A DNA stretch of 64,000 nt from Bacteroidales bacterium (GTDB taxonomy: Bacteria > Bacteroidota > Bacteroidia > Bacteroidales > UBA932), in NCBI GenBank assembly GCA_017412645.1, contig JAFPWX010000016.1:1-64000 (forward strand), written 5' to 3'. The notes beneath the pieces are model-generated. The model did no database searches. It was not told where the DNA came from and saw only the letters and a list, made by a program, of their open reading frames with translations. A program made the position numbers and the translations under genes. Of this stretch, positions 55,389 through 63,343 are shown one piece after another. Position 1 is the first letter of the stretch; every line of letters begins with the position of its first letter.

Positions 55389-57506
55389 ATGATGGGTATC
55401 GTCAATGGATTGGTCGCATGTATTTGCGCCACGATGTTTTTTGCTTCCTGCCACAGGACAGAACCGGTGGTTAGTGAAGATGGCCCACAGGCCCAGGTAA
55501 CCATAGGTACTTTGCTAAAGGAACTCATCGACCGCGATGCCGTGGCCCGTTATCCCGAGTTTGAGTACAAGTCGGCATCGTTCAGCAGCTACGATCGCGC
55601 ATCGCGTTCCAAAACCCAAAACTGGTTTGCCAATGGCGACAACAACTGGTTTCTCCGTCATGAAACAGTCTCCGGACGCGATGAATTCGTGCTGTTCGAT
55701 GCAGATGGTCCCGGAGCGATTACCCGCTGGTGGATGACTTTTGCAGGAGCTAATGGTGGAGCGGGAGGCTTGCGCGTTTATATTGATGACAATCCCGATC
55801 CAGTGATAGTGGGCACTCCTTTCAATGTCGTGAGCGGAGAAAAAATAACTTCTTCCCCACTTGCCAGTTCCATTTCTAAGCTCACGCCTGTAGGACAGCG
55901 CGGACACAACCTCTTCTATCCCATCCCATACAGCAGGCACTGTAAAATTACTTATTGCTCTTACGACCTTAATTCCGACGGTAACGGCCACGTGACCAGC
56001 AGCGAGTGCATTTATTATAACATTGAGTATCGCACATATGCGCCTGGTACTACGGTGGAGTCTTATTCAGAGAAGAACAAGACCAAGTACAGCAATCTCG
56101 AAAAGGCTGCCGTCAAGGCTCTTCGTAATCCTGGAGACATACCTTCTTCGTCCAATCAGAGTCTGAACTGCGAACTTGGACCGGGCGAATCCTTCGAACT
56201 GCCTGTCAATGGCCCCGGAGCCATAAGGGAGGTAGCGATGAAGCTCCAAGCCGAAGACATCAGCCAGGCTTTCCGTTCCACAGTGCTGGAGATATCGTTC
56301 GACGGAGAAAGCACCGTCTTCATTCCGATAGGGGAATTCTTCGGAGTCGGATACAAAGCTCTGTACACGAAGATGTGGTATGTCGACGCTTACCCCGGAG
56401 GCCTCATGAGCGCCCGTTGGGTGATGCCATTCAGCAATGCGGCCGTCGTGCGTATCATCAACTACGGCAAACAGAACGTAAGCATTAGCAACGCGCACGT
56501 GAGTGTGTCTGACTGGAACTTCGACAGCAGGTCGATGTATTTCCATGCAATGTGGAAGTTCTATCCCAGGCTCGATACCCGCATGGATCCTGTTACGGGT
56601 GCCAAATGCGAGCACTACGACCTGAACTTTGTCACACTCGACGGTAAGGGCGTGTATATGGGGGATTCCATGAGTCTTTTCGATATCTCCTCTGCCTGGT
56701 GGGGAGAAGGCGACGAGAAGGTCTATATCGACGGAGACACTTTCCCATCCATATTCGGTACTGGTACGGAAGACTACTACGGCTATGCATGGTGCCATCC
56801 CAATACGATAGTGGACCATCCCTTTACCTCTCAACCTTCCGGAGCCGGCAACCTGTCTCCCGGATATACTTTCAATTCGCGGCACCGCTGTCTCGACCGC
56901 ATAGCCTTCAGCAACCAGCTGGTATTTGATATTGAGATCTGGCACTGGAACCAATCCACAATGGATTTGGGCGTGTCCAACTATTTCTATATGCTTCCCG
57001 GAGGCACTGTCCGTAACGAACGCGATACGTCCGGATTCCTCTACAAACCAATACTCTCTCCCATGGACTTTGTAGAGTTGAAGGAGGATTTGATGGACAT
57101 CGAGGCTGAATATCTGAAGCTTGAGAAGCTGACGGGTGGTAATTATGAAACCCAGACGGCTTTCGGCGAGAACTGGAGCAATGGAGCACAGGTCTTCTGG
57201 AGCAACGCTCCGGTAGGATCCGAAATGACCCTCTCTTTTGACAGCCCTTACGAAGGAAGCTTCAATCTGAAGATGCTGTACGCCTTCTCCTGGGACTACG
57301 GTGTCTTCGACATATGGTTCAACGATCGCAAGATAGAAACCAACCGCAATCTCTACGACGCGAACCTCCACACAGAGTGGTCCGAATACGGAAGCGTACT
57401 GGTGTCAAAAGGGATTAACACCATAAAGGTCAAGGCAATCAGCCATCATTCGGGCATTGCCAACTGTTTCTTCGGTCTGGATAGGATAGTCCTGGAGAAA
57501 CTATAG
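55389..57506 (+). CDS. GH172-type glycoside hydrolase (DUF2961) lipoprotein
   Basis: 705 aa. Lipobox FFASC at residue 21. DUF2961 core: DADGPGAITRWWMTFAG, FGVGYKALYTKMWYVDAYPGGLMSARWVMPF and FGTGTEDYYGYAW. GH172 members act on fructofuranose or D-arabinofuranose bonds; the catalytic Glu in GTGTEDYYG is present. A C-terminal beta domain (about residues 580-705) is probably carbohydrate-binding. Convergent with the kinase gene, overlapping it by 6 nt. Confidence 0.8.
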   Translation: MMGIVNGLVACICATMFFASCHRTEPVVSEDGPQAQVTIGTLLKELIDRDAVARYPEFEYKSASFSSYDRASRSKTQNWFANGDNNWFLRHETVSGRDEFVLFDADGPGAITRWWMTFAGANGGAGGLRVYIDDNPDPVIVGTPFNVVSGEKITSSPLASSISKLTPVGQRGHNLFYPIPYSRHCKITYCSYDLNSDGNGHVTSSECIYYNIEYRTYAPGTTVESYSEKNKTKYSNLEKAAVKALRNPGDIPSSSNQSLNCELGPGESFELPVNGPGAIREVAMKLQAEDISQAFRSTVLEISFDGESTVFIPIGEFFGVGYKALYTKMWYVDAYPGGLMSARWVMPFSNAAVVRIINYGKQNVSISNAHVSVSDWNFDSRSMYFHAMWKFYPRLDTRMDPVTGAKCEHYDLNFVTLDGKGVYMGDSMSLFDISSAWWGEGDEKVYIDGDTFPSIFGTGTEDYYGYAWCHPNTIVDHPFTSQPSGAGNLSPGYTFNSRHRCLDRIAFSNQLVFDIEIWHWNQSTMDLGVSNYFYMLPGGTVRNERDTSGFLYKPILSPMDFVELKEDLMDIEAEYLKLEKLTGGNYETQTAFGENWSNGAQVFWSNAPVGSEMTLSFDSPYEGSFNLKMLYAFSWDYGVFDIWFNDRKIETNRNLYDANLHTEWSEYGSVLVSKGINTIKVKAISHHSGIANCFFGLDRIVLEKL

Positions 57507-58571
57507 AAGAGCTTTCATGGCGGGCACGTTCTCGCGGGCGCTGCAGAAGAGGGCCCACTGGTTGCGCGTGCGGTCCCAGTTGTGCTCCGGATACTTGATC
57601 TTATAGTAGGTGTCTCCGTTAAGATAGTCGGCGAAGAACCTGACGCACTGCATGTAGGGGAACAGGCAGGCGGCGTAGGGAAGGTTCTCCTTCTCTATGG
57701 GTGTGAGGAACACTCCGGCCGATTCGAGGTAGCCCTTGCTGAACGCCTTGAAGATTTCCATGTTGAAGCCCACCTTGCTGGTGTCGGGATCGTCCTCGGC
57801 GGTGAAGTTGGCCGCGGTGCGAAGGAAATCGCCGAAATCCGAGAATACGAACGACGGCATCACGGTGTCGAGGTCGATGACGCAGAGCACGTTGCCGTCG
57901 GCGTCGAACATCATATTGTTCACCTTGGTGTCGCAGTGGCAGATGCGCTTGGGAAGCTTGCCCTCGCGGTATAGACGCTCGGCCGCGGTCATCTCATCCT
58001 CGTACTTCAGCAGATTGTCCACCATCTCGCGCACCTCGGGTCTTGCAAGGCGTCCGGCGGCATCGGCCTCGATGGCCTCGTGCAGCTGACGGGCGCGGAG
58101 CTCCATGTTGTGGAAGTCCGGAATCGTCTCCCCGAGTTTCTCCGGAAGGTCGGTGAGCATAGCCTCGAAGTTGCCGAAGGCCTTGCCGGCGTAGTAGGAA
58201 TACTCCGGAGTCACCGCCTCATAGGTGAAGGCGTCGGGAATGAAGAGCGATACCCTCCAGTATGTCTTGCCGTCGGTCCAGTAGGTCTTGGGGGAGTCCT
58301 TCAGCGGGAGGAACTTGAGCACCTTGCGGTCCAGGTCCTTTTCGCCCGCTGCGGCCAGCTTGGCGCGGATATGGTTCGTCACTGCGCTGATGTTGTGCTG
58401 GAGCAGGTCCACGTCCTGGAAGATAGCGTTGTTGATTCTCTGTAGCACATATGAGTGAGGCCCGTTGGTGGACACCTTGAAGGTGTCGTTGATGAGTCCG
58501 TTACCGAGGGGTTTCACTCCCGTTGGCTCGCCTTCGAGGGCGAACTGCCTTGCAATGTCGATAGTTTCCAT
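57501..58571 (-). CDS. Aminoglycoside-phosphotransferase-fold sugar kinase (NahK-like)
   Basis: 356 aa. Kinase catalytic loop HCDTKVNNMMFD and metal motif VIDLDTVMPS are intact; NDTFKVSTNGPHSYVLQRIN is the N-lobe. Such Bacteroidota proteins resemble N-acetylhexosamine 1-kinase; the exact sugar is not evident. It follows a TrxA-like lipoprotein gene with no gap. Confidence 0.75.
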   Translation of the reverse strand: METIDIARQFALEGEPTGVKPLGNGLINDTFKVSTNGPHSYVLQRINNAIFQDVDLLQHNISAVTNHIRAKLAAAGEKDLDRKVLKFLPLKDSPKTYWTDGKTYWRVSLFIPDAFTYEAVTPEYSYYAGKAFGNFEAMLTDLPEKLGETIPDFHNMELRARQLHEAIEADAAGRLARPEVREMVDNLLKYEDEMTAAERLYREGKLPKRICHCDTKVNNMMFDADGNVLCVIDLDTVMPSFVFSDFGDFLRTAANFTAEDDPDTSKVGFNMEIFKAFSKGYLESAGVFLTPIEKENLPYAACLFPYMQCVRFFADYLNGDTYYKIKYPEHNWDRTRNQWALFCSARENVPAMKALL

Positions 58572-58572
58572 G

Positions 58573-59337
58573 TTATTTAATTATTGATTTTATCTTTCCT
58601 TTCCGGTCGAGGAGGTAGCCCAGCGGGGCGAGTCCATAGTCGTACCCGTCACGGAACGATTCCTCCGCGACGGCGACGGTCCAGCGGCTGCCTTCCATCT
58701 GCCTGCGCAGCCAGTCGGCTTCGCCTCGCGCATTCTTTTCCACCACCGCCAGAAGGCGGGTTTTCCGGGAGATGCCGGCCTCCATATCCTTCATCCTCTC
58801 GATGCAGCTTCTGCACCCGGCCTGGCCGACCAGTAGCAAAAGGGTTCGGTCCGCCTCCCCGGCCAGGCCGAGCACCGTAGCCTTGGAGCCGTCAGGCAGC
58901 AGCAGGTCGCCGTCTTCCGCTGTGCCGCCCTTGAGGTTGAGGCCGCTCTTTCTCAGAAGCGCCTCCTCGTCGAAGCGAAGGTAATCCAGGGCGATGCTGT
59001 CGGCTATGGCTTTCCGGAGGTAGACCCTTAGAAGTTCTACGTTGCGGTAGGGAGATTCGAGGGGGTAGAGGGCTGCCATGAAGAGGTCGGAATAAACGTA
59101 GTACGACACCGTGTCAGCCTTGGCTGCGTCGAGGAATTCGTTTATGCAGGCGGCTGCCGTGGCGGTGTCGGTCTTCTCAAGCAGGGCGATCCAGTCGCCG
59201 AAGCGCTGCTCCGCCTTATCTATGGGCTGCAGGCCTTTCTGCGAGGAGAAATCATAATCGTCCCAATAACCCACCGGACTCTGGGTGGAACAGGCTGCCA
59301 GCAGAAGCGCGGCTGCGGCGATGGCTTTCAGTCTCAT
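58573..59337 (-). CDS. Thioredoxin-fold lipoprotein (DUF5106-like)
   Basis: 254 aa. Lipobox ALLLAAC, an N-terminal helical region (DUF5106-like), then a thioredoxin-like domain with QAGCRSCIERM, a CxxC active-site-like motif (GCRSC). Overlaps the upstream gene by 4 nt (ATGA). Role unknown, perhaps periplasmic redox. Confidence 0.7.
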   Translation of the reverse strand: MRLKAIAAAALLLAACSTQSPVGYWDDYDFSSQKGLQPIDKAEQRFGDWIALLEKTDTATAAACINEFLDAAKADTVSYYVYSDLFMAALYPLESPYRNVELLRVYLRKAIADSIALDYLRFDEEALLRKSGLNLKGGTAEDGDLLLPDGSKATVLGLAGEADRTLLLLVGQAGCRSCIERMKDMEAGISRKTRLLAVVEKNARGEADWLRRQMEGSRWTVAVAEESFRDGYDYGLAPLGYLLDRKGKIKSIIK

Positions 59338-60836
59338 TTGACTTCGAATGTGGTTATCTTGTTGTATCCGGTGCTCTCTTCCCAGACGTTGTTATTTGCG
59401 AGCCTGATGGAGTAGAGCGGATTGTCGTGGAGGCTTTCTTCGGGATCCGGCAGGTTGAGGTAGAGGGTGTAACTGCCCTTTGCGGGAGCTTTGAAATCCA
59501 CCTCGAACGGGCGGGTCTTGCCTGCAAGCCAGAAACGCGGGTTCTCGTTCTTGACGGGGATCACCGTCTTGCCGCCCTTGGAATCCACCAGCACGAGTTC
59601 TAGTCCGCGTGGGTTGATGGGTGCAGCGAAGCCTACATTGCTGATGGAGAATACCGTGCGGACGTTGCTTCCGGCGGTGATGCTCGGGCTGATCCAGGCG
59701 TTGCGGAGCACCAGGCGGTAGCCTAGACGACGGTTGATTTCGTCCCTGCAGCCTCCGTTCTTCCAGGATTTCAGCACGCCGCTGTGGTAGCCGTTGTTCA
59801 GATAACTATAGTGCTGCTTCGCCATTGTTTCGACTGCTTTGTCGCACACGGAGTAGCTGGACGTGCCGCAGGTTTCGCCGCCCATAAAGGTATAGTTTGT
59901 ATCGTCTTCCCAGAAGCGGCGCTCGCCGTCGTCCTCGAAGGTGCCGTAGTCGTCGGCAGATGCCAGGAAGCAGTCGTTATGTCCGCATATGCGGGCCTTG
60001 GGAGTGTTCTGGTATGCCGTGGCGCAGGTGAGGGTGTCGGTGGCGTTCAGACGAAGCATTTTTAGCTTGAACGTAGGCGTACGCACAGCCACCTGCCTGC
60101 TTGCCGGCACGGCGTCCAGAAGGGCGTTCATCACCTCGCGGCGGGGCTCGTAATCACTGTCGCTGCTGGGCTGAAAGCCGAAGTGATCGGTGTAGTACCA
60201 TTCTCCCCACCAGCCCACGAATCCTGCCTGGACGCATAGGAGTACGTCGGCATTTTCCTGAAGGATGGGCTTAAGCTGCGCTATATGTTTAAGAACCTGT
60301 GCCTTGGTGGCATCCCACGGCTTGGGTGTGGTAAGATTGTCACAGTCAAAATCGCCGTTGAAGTATCCGAAGCGGACAAGAGCCTTGACGCCCGCCTTCC
60401 TTGCATTGGAGAAGGCCGTCCTGATGCAGTTCAGGTAGTTGTCGGGGATGTCCTTGGCCACATAGTCCGCCATCCAGAACTGGAAGAATGCTATAGAGCG
60501 GCACTCGGCCCTGTAACCCTTAAGGGTATTCACCGAAAAACTGGAAGACGGACTGTCGAAATAGCAGTCGGTATAGAAACCCCTTTCAGGATTCGGGAAA
60601 TCGGTGTCTTCTTCCGTGAATTTGATTTTGGTAAGCCCGTCCGTGTCGATGACTACAGGATCCCAGAAATGGTCGGGATCCGGGGTTTCGGTGGTGCTGC
60701 TGTTTCCGTTGCCGGTATCGCCGTTTTCTTCCGGGGTTTCGTTTCCGTTGTTGATGAAACTGAAATTGAACCCATCGCAGGAGCTGAAGACAAGTGCTGC
60801 GGCGACCACGAGGGCGGGGATTCTGGCGGTTTTCAT
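59334..60836 (-). CDS. DUF4874/DUF4832 lipoprotein
   Basis: 500 aa from MKTARIPALVVAAALVFSSC (lipobox). After a low-complexity Asn/Gly/Thr linker comes DUF4874 (DFPNPERGFYTD...VKALVRFGYFNGDF, GFVGWWGEWYYTDHFG), a TIM-barrel-like putative glycosidase, then a C-terminal DUF4832 beta domain. Start 60836 chosen for the signal peptide and the TACATTTG box just upstream; longer in-frame starts cross the promoter. Substrate unknown. Confidence 0.75.
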   Translation of the reverse strand: MKTARIPALVVAAALVFSSCDGFNFSFINNGNETPEENGDTGNGNSSTTETPDPDHFWDPVVIDTDGLTKIKFTEEDTDFPNPERGFYTDCYFDSPSSSFSVNTLKGYRAECRSIAFFQFWMADYVAKDIPDNYLNCIRTAFSNARKAGVKALVRFGYFNGDFDCDNLTTPKPWDATKAQVLKHIAQLKPILQENADVLLCVQAGFVGWWGEWYYTDHFGFQPSSDSDYEPRREVMNALLDAVPASRQVAVRTPTFKLKMLRLNATDTLTCATAYQNTPKARICGHNDCFLASADDYGTFEDDGERRFWEDDTNYTFMGGETCGTSSYSVCDKAVETMAKQHYSYLNNGYHSGVLKSWKNGGCRDEINRRLGYRLVLRNAWISPSITAGSNVRTVFSISNVGFAAPINPRGLELVLVDSKGGKTVIPVKNENPRFWLAGKTRPFEVDFKAPAKGSYTLYLNLPDPEESLHDNPLYSIRLANNNVWEESTGYNKITTFEVK

Positions 60837-60841
60837 AATCA

Positions 60842-60849
60842 CAAATGTA
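60842..60849 (-). promoter_or_regulatory. Promoter -7 box for the DUF4832 gene
   Basis: TACATTTG on the minus strand, five bases before the ATG at 60836. Confidence 0.6.
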
Positions 60850-61017
60850 ATAAACATTCCGCAGTAATTCAAACCGGCCACCCTAATCGCAAGCTTTGAA
60901 ACCTTCCGAAACATTTCATTTGAAACTTTTCCCGCAATTCTTTGGTTTTTAACAGCATTTTCCCAAACTTTACGCGCATTCTAAAACGGAATAATCATTA
61001 AAACAATACATTACAGT

Positions 61018-61170
61018 ATGAAAAAAGCTTATTTGGTGCCCGAAACGAATGCGCTAGACATTCGTGTTCAGGGATGCATTCTTGCACTTAGTGATCCTCC
61101 CGGAGGAGCACAGTCAACCGGTTTTACAAACCAGGGCAGCTATAATGATGGCGACTGGGACATTGACTAA
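61018..61170 (+). CDS. 50-aa Bacteroidales microprotein
   Basis: Starts MKKAYLVPETNALDIRVQG, continues CILALSDPPGG and ends GDWDID. This type (MKK-Y-P-x-x-x-x-I... followed by a small hydrophobic stretch and an acidic tail) recurs in Bacteroidales next to surface lipoprotein genes, as I recall. Its TAA overlaps an ATG of the next frame and lies 17 nt before the lipoprotein start. Function unknown. Confidence 0.6.
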   Translation: MKKAYLVPETNALDIRVQGCILALSDPPGGAQSTGFTNQGSYNDGDWDID

Positions 61171-61187
61171 TGAAAGGAGGAATAGTT

Positions 61188-62735
61188 ATGAAGAAATTAT
61201 TTTACATTCTCTTTGCAGCGTCCGCCCTTCTTTTTGTGTCCTGCGCTAAGGAAGTCGGCGAGATTATAACCGTACCTGAAGCAAAATTGACCGGAGAGAC
61301 GATCACCTTCTCCGCAACCATTGACATGCCTGCTGCAACAAGGGCTGCCCTTAGCGGTCTTAACATTAATTGGCAGTCGGGTGATTATATCGCATTTGCT
61401 ACTGACAACGACGCAACCATCCGTGTTTATCCCGTAACGGTTGATGGCGTAGATCCTACAAAGTGTACTATTACCGTTGATAAGGTCGATGGTGCCTCTG
61501 GTTATTATGCCATATTCAAAGGCAGTCTTGGAGATGGAGGGGCAGGTGTCAACAGTGTAGATGCCGATGACTATAGCATGGTTACATTTAACACCGCCAC
61601 CAAGACATTCTCCGGCCTGACCGTGGGTAATCAGCAGGTAGCTGAAAACTCTCTATCTTCACACCTCTGGTATACAAATGGTTATCCTCTTGCAATGGCT
61701 GGTAAAGCAGATGGTTCCTCGCTTAGCATGAAGCCCTGCCTGGCACTTGTTAGACTCCAGATCGATGCTGAGAGTGTACCTGCCGATGCATACTATAAGA
61801 GTATTCCATATGTGAGCTCTTACAGCGTCAATCACGATCATAATTATTCGGCAGTCAGAGGATTCAATCTCTATCAGATTGGAGGTTCCACAATCTATTC
61901 ATCCGGTGATTATGATGTGCAAATTGCTGCTGATGGCAGCCTTACAACTACGGCTACAAGTGACAAGGAGTATCGACAGATTTCCCAGATCGAAAAGCTC
62001 TTTTCCGGAACTGATTACCTGATGTGCCTGATTCCCGGAGGAAGCATTTCTTCTTTCAAGATTGATTTCCTGGGTTACAGCGACAATACCCCGACTCTCA
62101 ACTGGAATGCCGCTTATACCATGAGGCTTCCCGCATCCAATACTGTTGCCCCCGGCGATTACTACGACCTTGGCGTCCTGAATCCCCTCGGCCGCAAGAA
62201 AGCAAAGAATGAGGCGGAAGATGAGACAGCGGATGCTTTAGCGGCTGTTTATGTGCCAGCAATCACAATCGATGGTGATATGTCTGATTGGGCATCACTT
62301 GCCGTAGATAAAGTCGTCGGCATAAGTGCTCCCTCACAAGATTATCAAGTATTCAAGGTAACGTACGACGAGTTGAACATGTATTTCTATTCCAAGAGAA
62401 ATCTGGCCCGTCAGGGAGAGTGGCCGTTCTACATGTGGTACGAAATTGATAATAATGATGATGGGACTTATGAAAAGCGTTTCTATTTCTATCCTTATTC
62501 TAAGCCGGAAAGCACTTTAGTCATAAACTCGAATCCTGCATCCTCTAACATCTCTGGTTTGACTTTGAGTTGTGCTGAACATGCAGGAGTCGATTATGTC
62601 GAGTTTGAGACTAGCGTCCCGCGTTCTGAACTGAACATTAGTAATGGCAACACTTTAAAGTTCCAGTCCACCATAAATAAAGTAAATACGGGGGCAACTC
62701 TTACTATCGCAGAGGCTCTGACTATAGTTGATTAA
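61188..62735 (+). CDS. Fimbrillin-like surface lipoprotein with CBM9-like C-terminus
   Basis: 515 aa from ATG 61188, which follows a clear AAAGGAGG (61173-61180), unusual in this phylum and the reason for choosing this start over 61170. Lipobox FVSC near residue 18. Residues about 30-330 resemble Mfa-like fimbrillin domains (ITFSATIDMPAATRAALSGLNINWQSGDYIAF); from about 355, IDGDMSDWASL and MYFYSKR resemble a CBM9-type sugar-binding fold. The A/T-rich codon use and Thr/Ser-rich composition differ from neighbours, suggesting transfer or surface variability. Confidence 0.65.
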   Translation: MKKLFYILFAASALLFVSCAKEVGEIITVPEAKLTGETITFSATIDMPAATRAALSGLNINWQSGDYIAFATDNDATIRVYPVTVDGVDPTKCTITVDKVDGASGYYAIFKGSLGDGGAGVNSVDADDYSMVTFNTATKTFSGLTVGNQQVAENSLSSHLWYTNGYPLAMAGKADGSSLSMKPCLALVRLQIDAESVPADAYYKSIPYVSSYSVNHDHNYSAVRGFNLYQIGGSTIYSSGDYDVQIAADGSLTTTATSDKEYRQISQIEKLFSGTDYLMCLIPGGSISSFKIDFLGYSDNTPTLNWNAAYTMRLPASNTVAPGDYYDLGVLNPLGRKKAKNEAEDETADALAAVYVPAITIDGDMSDWASLAVDKVVGISAPSQDYQVFKVTYDELNMYFYSKRNLARQGEWPFYMWYEIDNNDDGTYEKRFYFYPYSKPESTLVINSNPASSNISGLTLSCAEHAGVDYVEFETSVPRSELNISNGNTLKFQSTINKVNTGATLTIAEALTIVD

Positions 62736-62762
62736 AGCATCATTGCTTCTTTAATACATTTT

Positions 62763-62792
62763 TCGGGCAGCCTTCGGGTTGCCCGATTTTTT
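62763..62792 (+). terminator. Terminator after fimbrillin-like gene
   Basis: TCGGGCAGCC and GGTTGCCCGA form a 10-bp stem closed by TTCG, followed by six T residues. Confidence 0.93.
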
Positions 62793-62821
62793 GCGAGGAG
62801 GCTAGGTCCGGGGGGAGGGGC

Positions 62822-62903
62822 AACCGTCAAAAAGGGCGGGAAATGACGGTATCCCCCTGTTTTTTCGGGGGGATACCAGCAATAACGGGCAAAAATGACG
62901 GTT
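62822..62903. repeat. Three-hairpin repeat, subfamily A (intergenic)
   Basis: 82 bp, AACCGTCA to TGACGGTT. Left arm ACCGTCA-14 nt-TGACGGT is perfect; core GGTATCCCCC/GGGGGATACC; right arm has two stem mismatches. Same length and termini as the copy inside atpG. Confidence 0.85.
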
Positions 62904-62924
62904 GGCCCGATCTGTCCGGAGCTG

Positions 62925-63007
62925 CCCTGACGATTTTGGGCGATTTTGACAGACCCCCCTCCCTAAATGCCAGGGGGGTCTGACATTTTAGGCGTTTTTT
63001 GACAGGG
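62925..63007. repeat. Three-hairpin repeat, subfamily C (intergenic)
   Basis: 83 bp from CCCTGACG to TTGACAGGG. Arms CTGACG-14 nt-TGACAG and CTGACA-14 nt-TGACAG (imperfect stems) around a perfect core CAGACCCCCC/GGGGGGTCTG. Spacers ATTTTGGGCGATTT and TTTTAGGCGTTTTT share the GGC centre. Confidence 0.8.
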
Positions 63008-63039
63008 CCCCTCCTCGAGGGCTGGAACGACACGAAGGT

Positions 63040-63123
63040 TCGCCTACGATTTTGGGCGTTTTCGTAGGTGACCCCCGGTAAAAAGAGGGGGTCGCTTACG
63101 TTTTGGGCCTTTTTCGTAGGCGA
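63040..63123. repeat. Three-hairpin repeat, subfamily B (intergenic)
   Basis: 84 bp, TCGCCTACG to CGTAGGCGA. Arms CCTACG-ATTTTGGGCGTTTT-CGTAGG and CTTACG-TTTTGGGCCTTTTT-CGTAGG around core TGACCCCC/GGGGGTCG. Best-formed member of the set. Confidence 0.85.
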
Positions 63124-63149
63124 GCACCGATGCGACTAGGCGAGCACCG
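63117..63149. repeat. 13-bp direct repeat beside subfamily B element
   Basis: TAGGCGAGCACCG at 63117-63129 and 63137-63149 (20-bp period). The first copy overlaps the end of the subfamily B element, so part of the element's edge was duplicated. The GC-rich sequence from 63150 to 63255 shows no ORF or other recognisable feature. Confidence 0.7.
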
Positions 63150-63261
63150 CAGGCCGGCGAAACGGCAGGCCGGCCTGCTGGCGGTGCCCGGCGGCAGCTG
63201 CGGGAGGCTGGTTGGAGGGCCTTCCTCGCCGCCGCCGATCGCCTGCCCCTCCCATACAGAA

Positions 63262-63296
63262 ATCCCCGGCCGCGAACGGTCGGGGATAACTTTTTT
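63262..63296. terminator. Bidirectional terminator-like hairpin downstream of rpoC
   Basis: ATCCCCGGCCG pairs with CGGTCGGGGAT around CGAA (one G-U). On the plus strand it is followed by six T; on the minus strand by TTTCTG. It most likely ends the rpoC transcript. Confidence 0.7.
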
Positions 63297-63343
63297 GGGC
63301 GCCGGCCCGGAAACCCGGAAGCCGGAAACCCGGAGTCCGAAAA

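Noticed and set aside
61170-61187. Earlier ATG for the fimbrillin-like lipoprotein
   Set aside because: It overlaps the microprotein stop, places six residues before the signal peptide, and lacks the AAAGGAGG that precedes 61188.
62822-63123. CRISPR array
   Set aside because: The repeats are imperfect, themselves palindromic, of different subfamilies, and spacers are not unique insertions between identical repeats; no cas genes.
63150-63255. Possible small RNA or ORF in the GC-rich stretch before rpoC
   Set aside because: Several short palindromes occur (for example AGGCCGGCCT) but no promoter or coherent fold; it looks like decayed repeat material.
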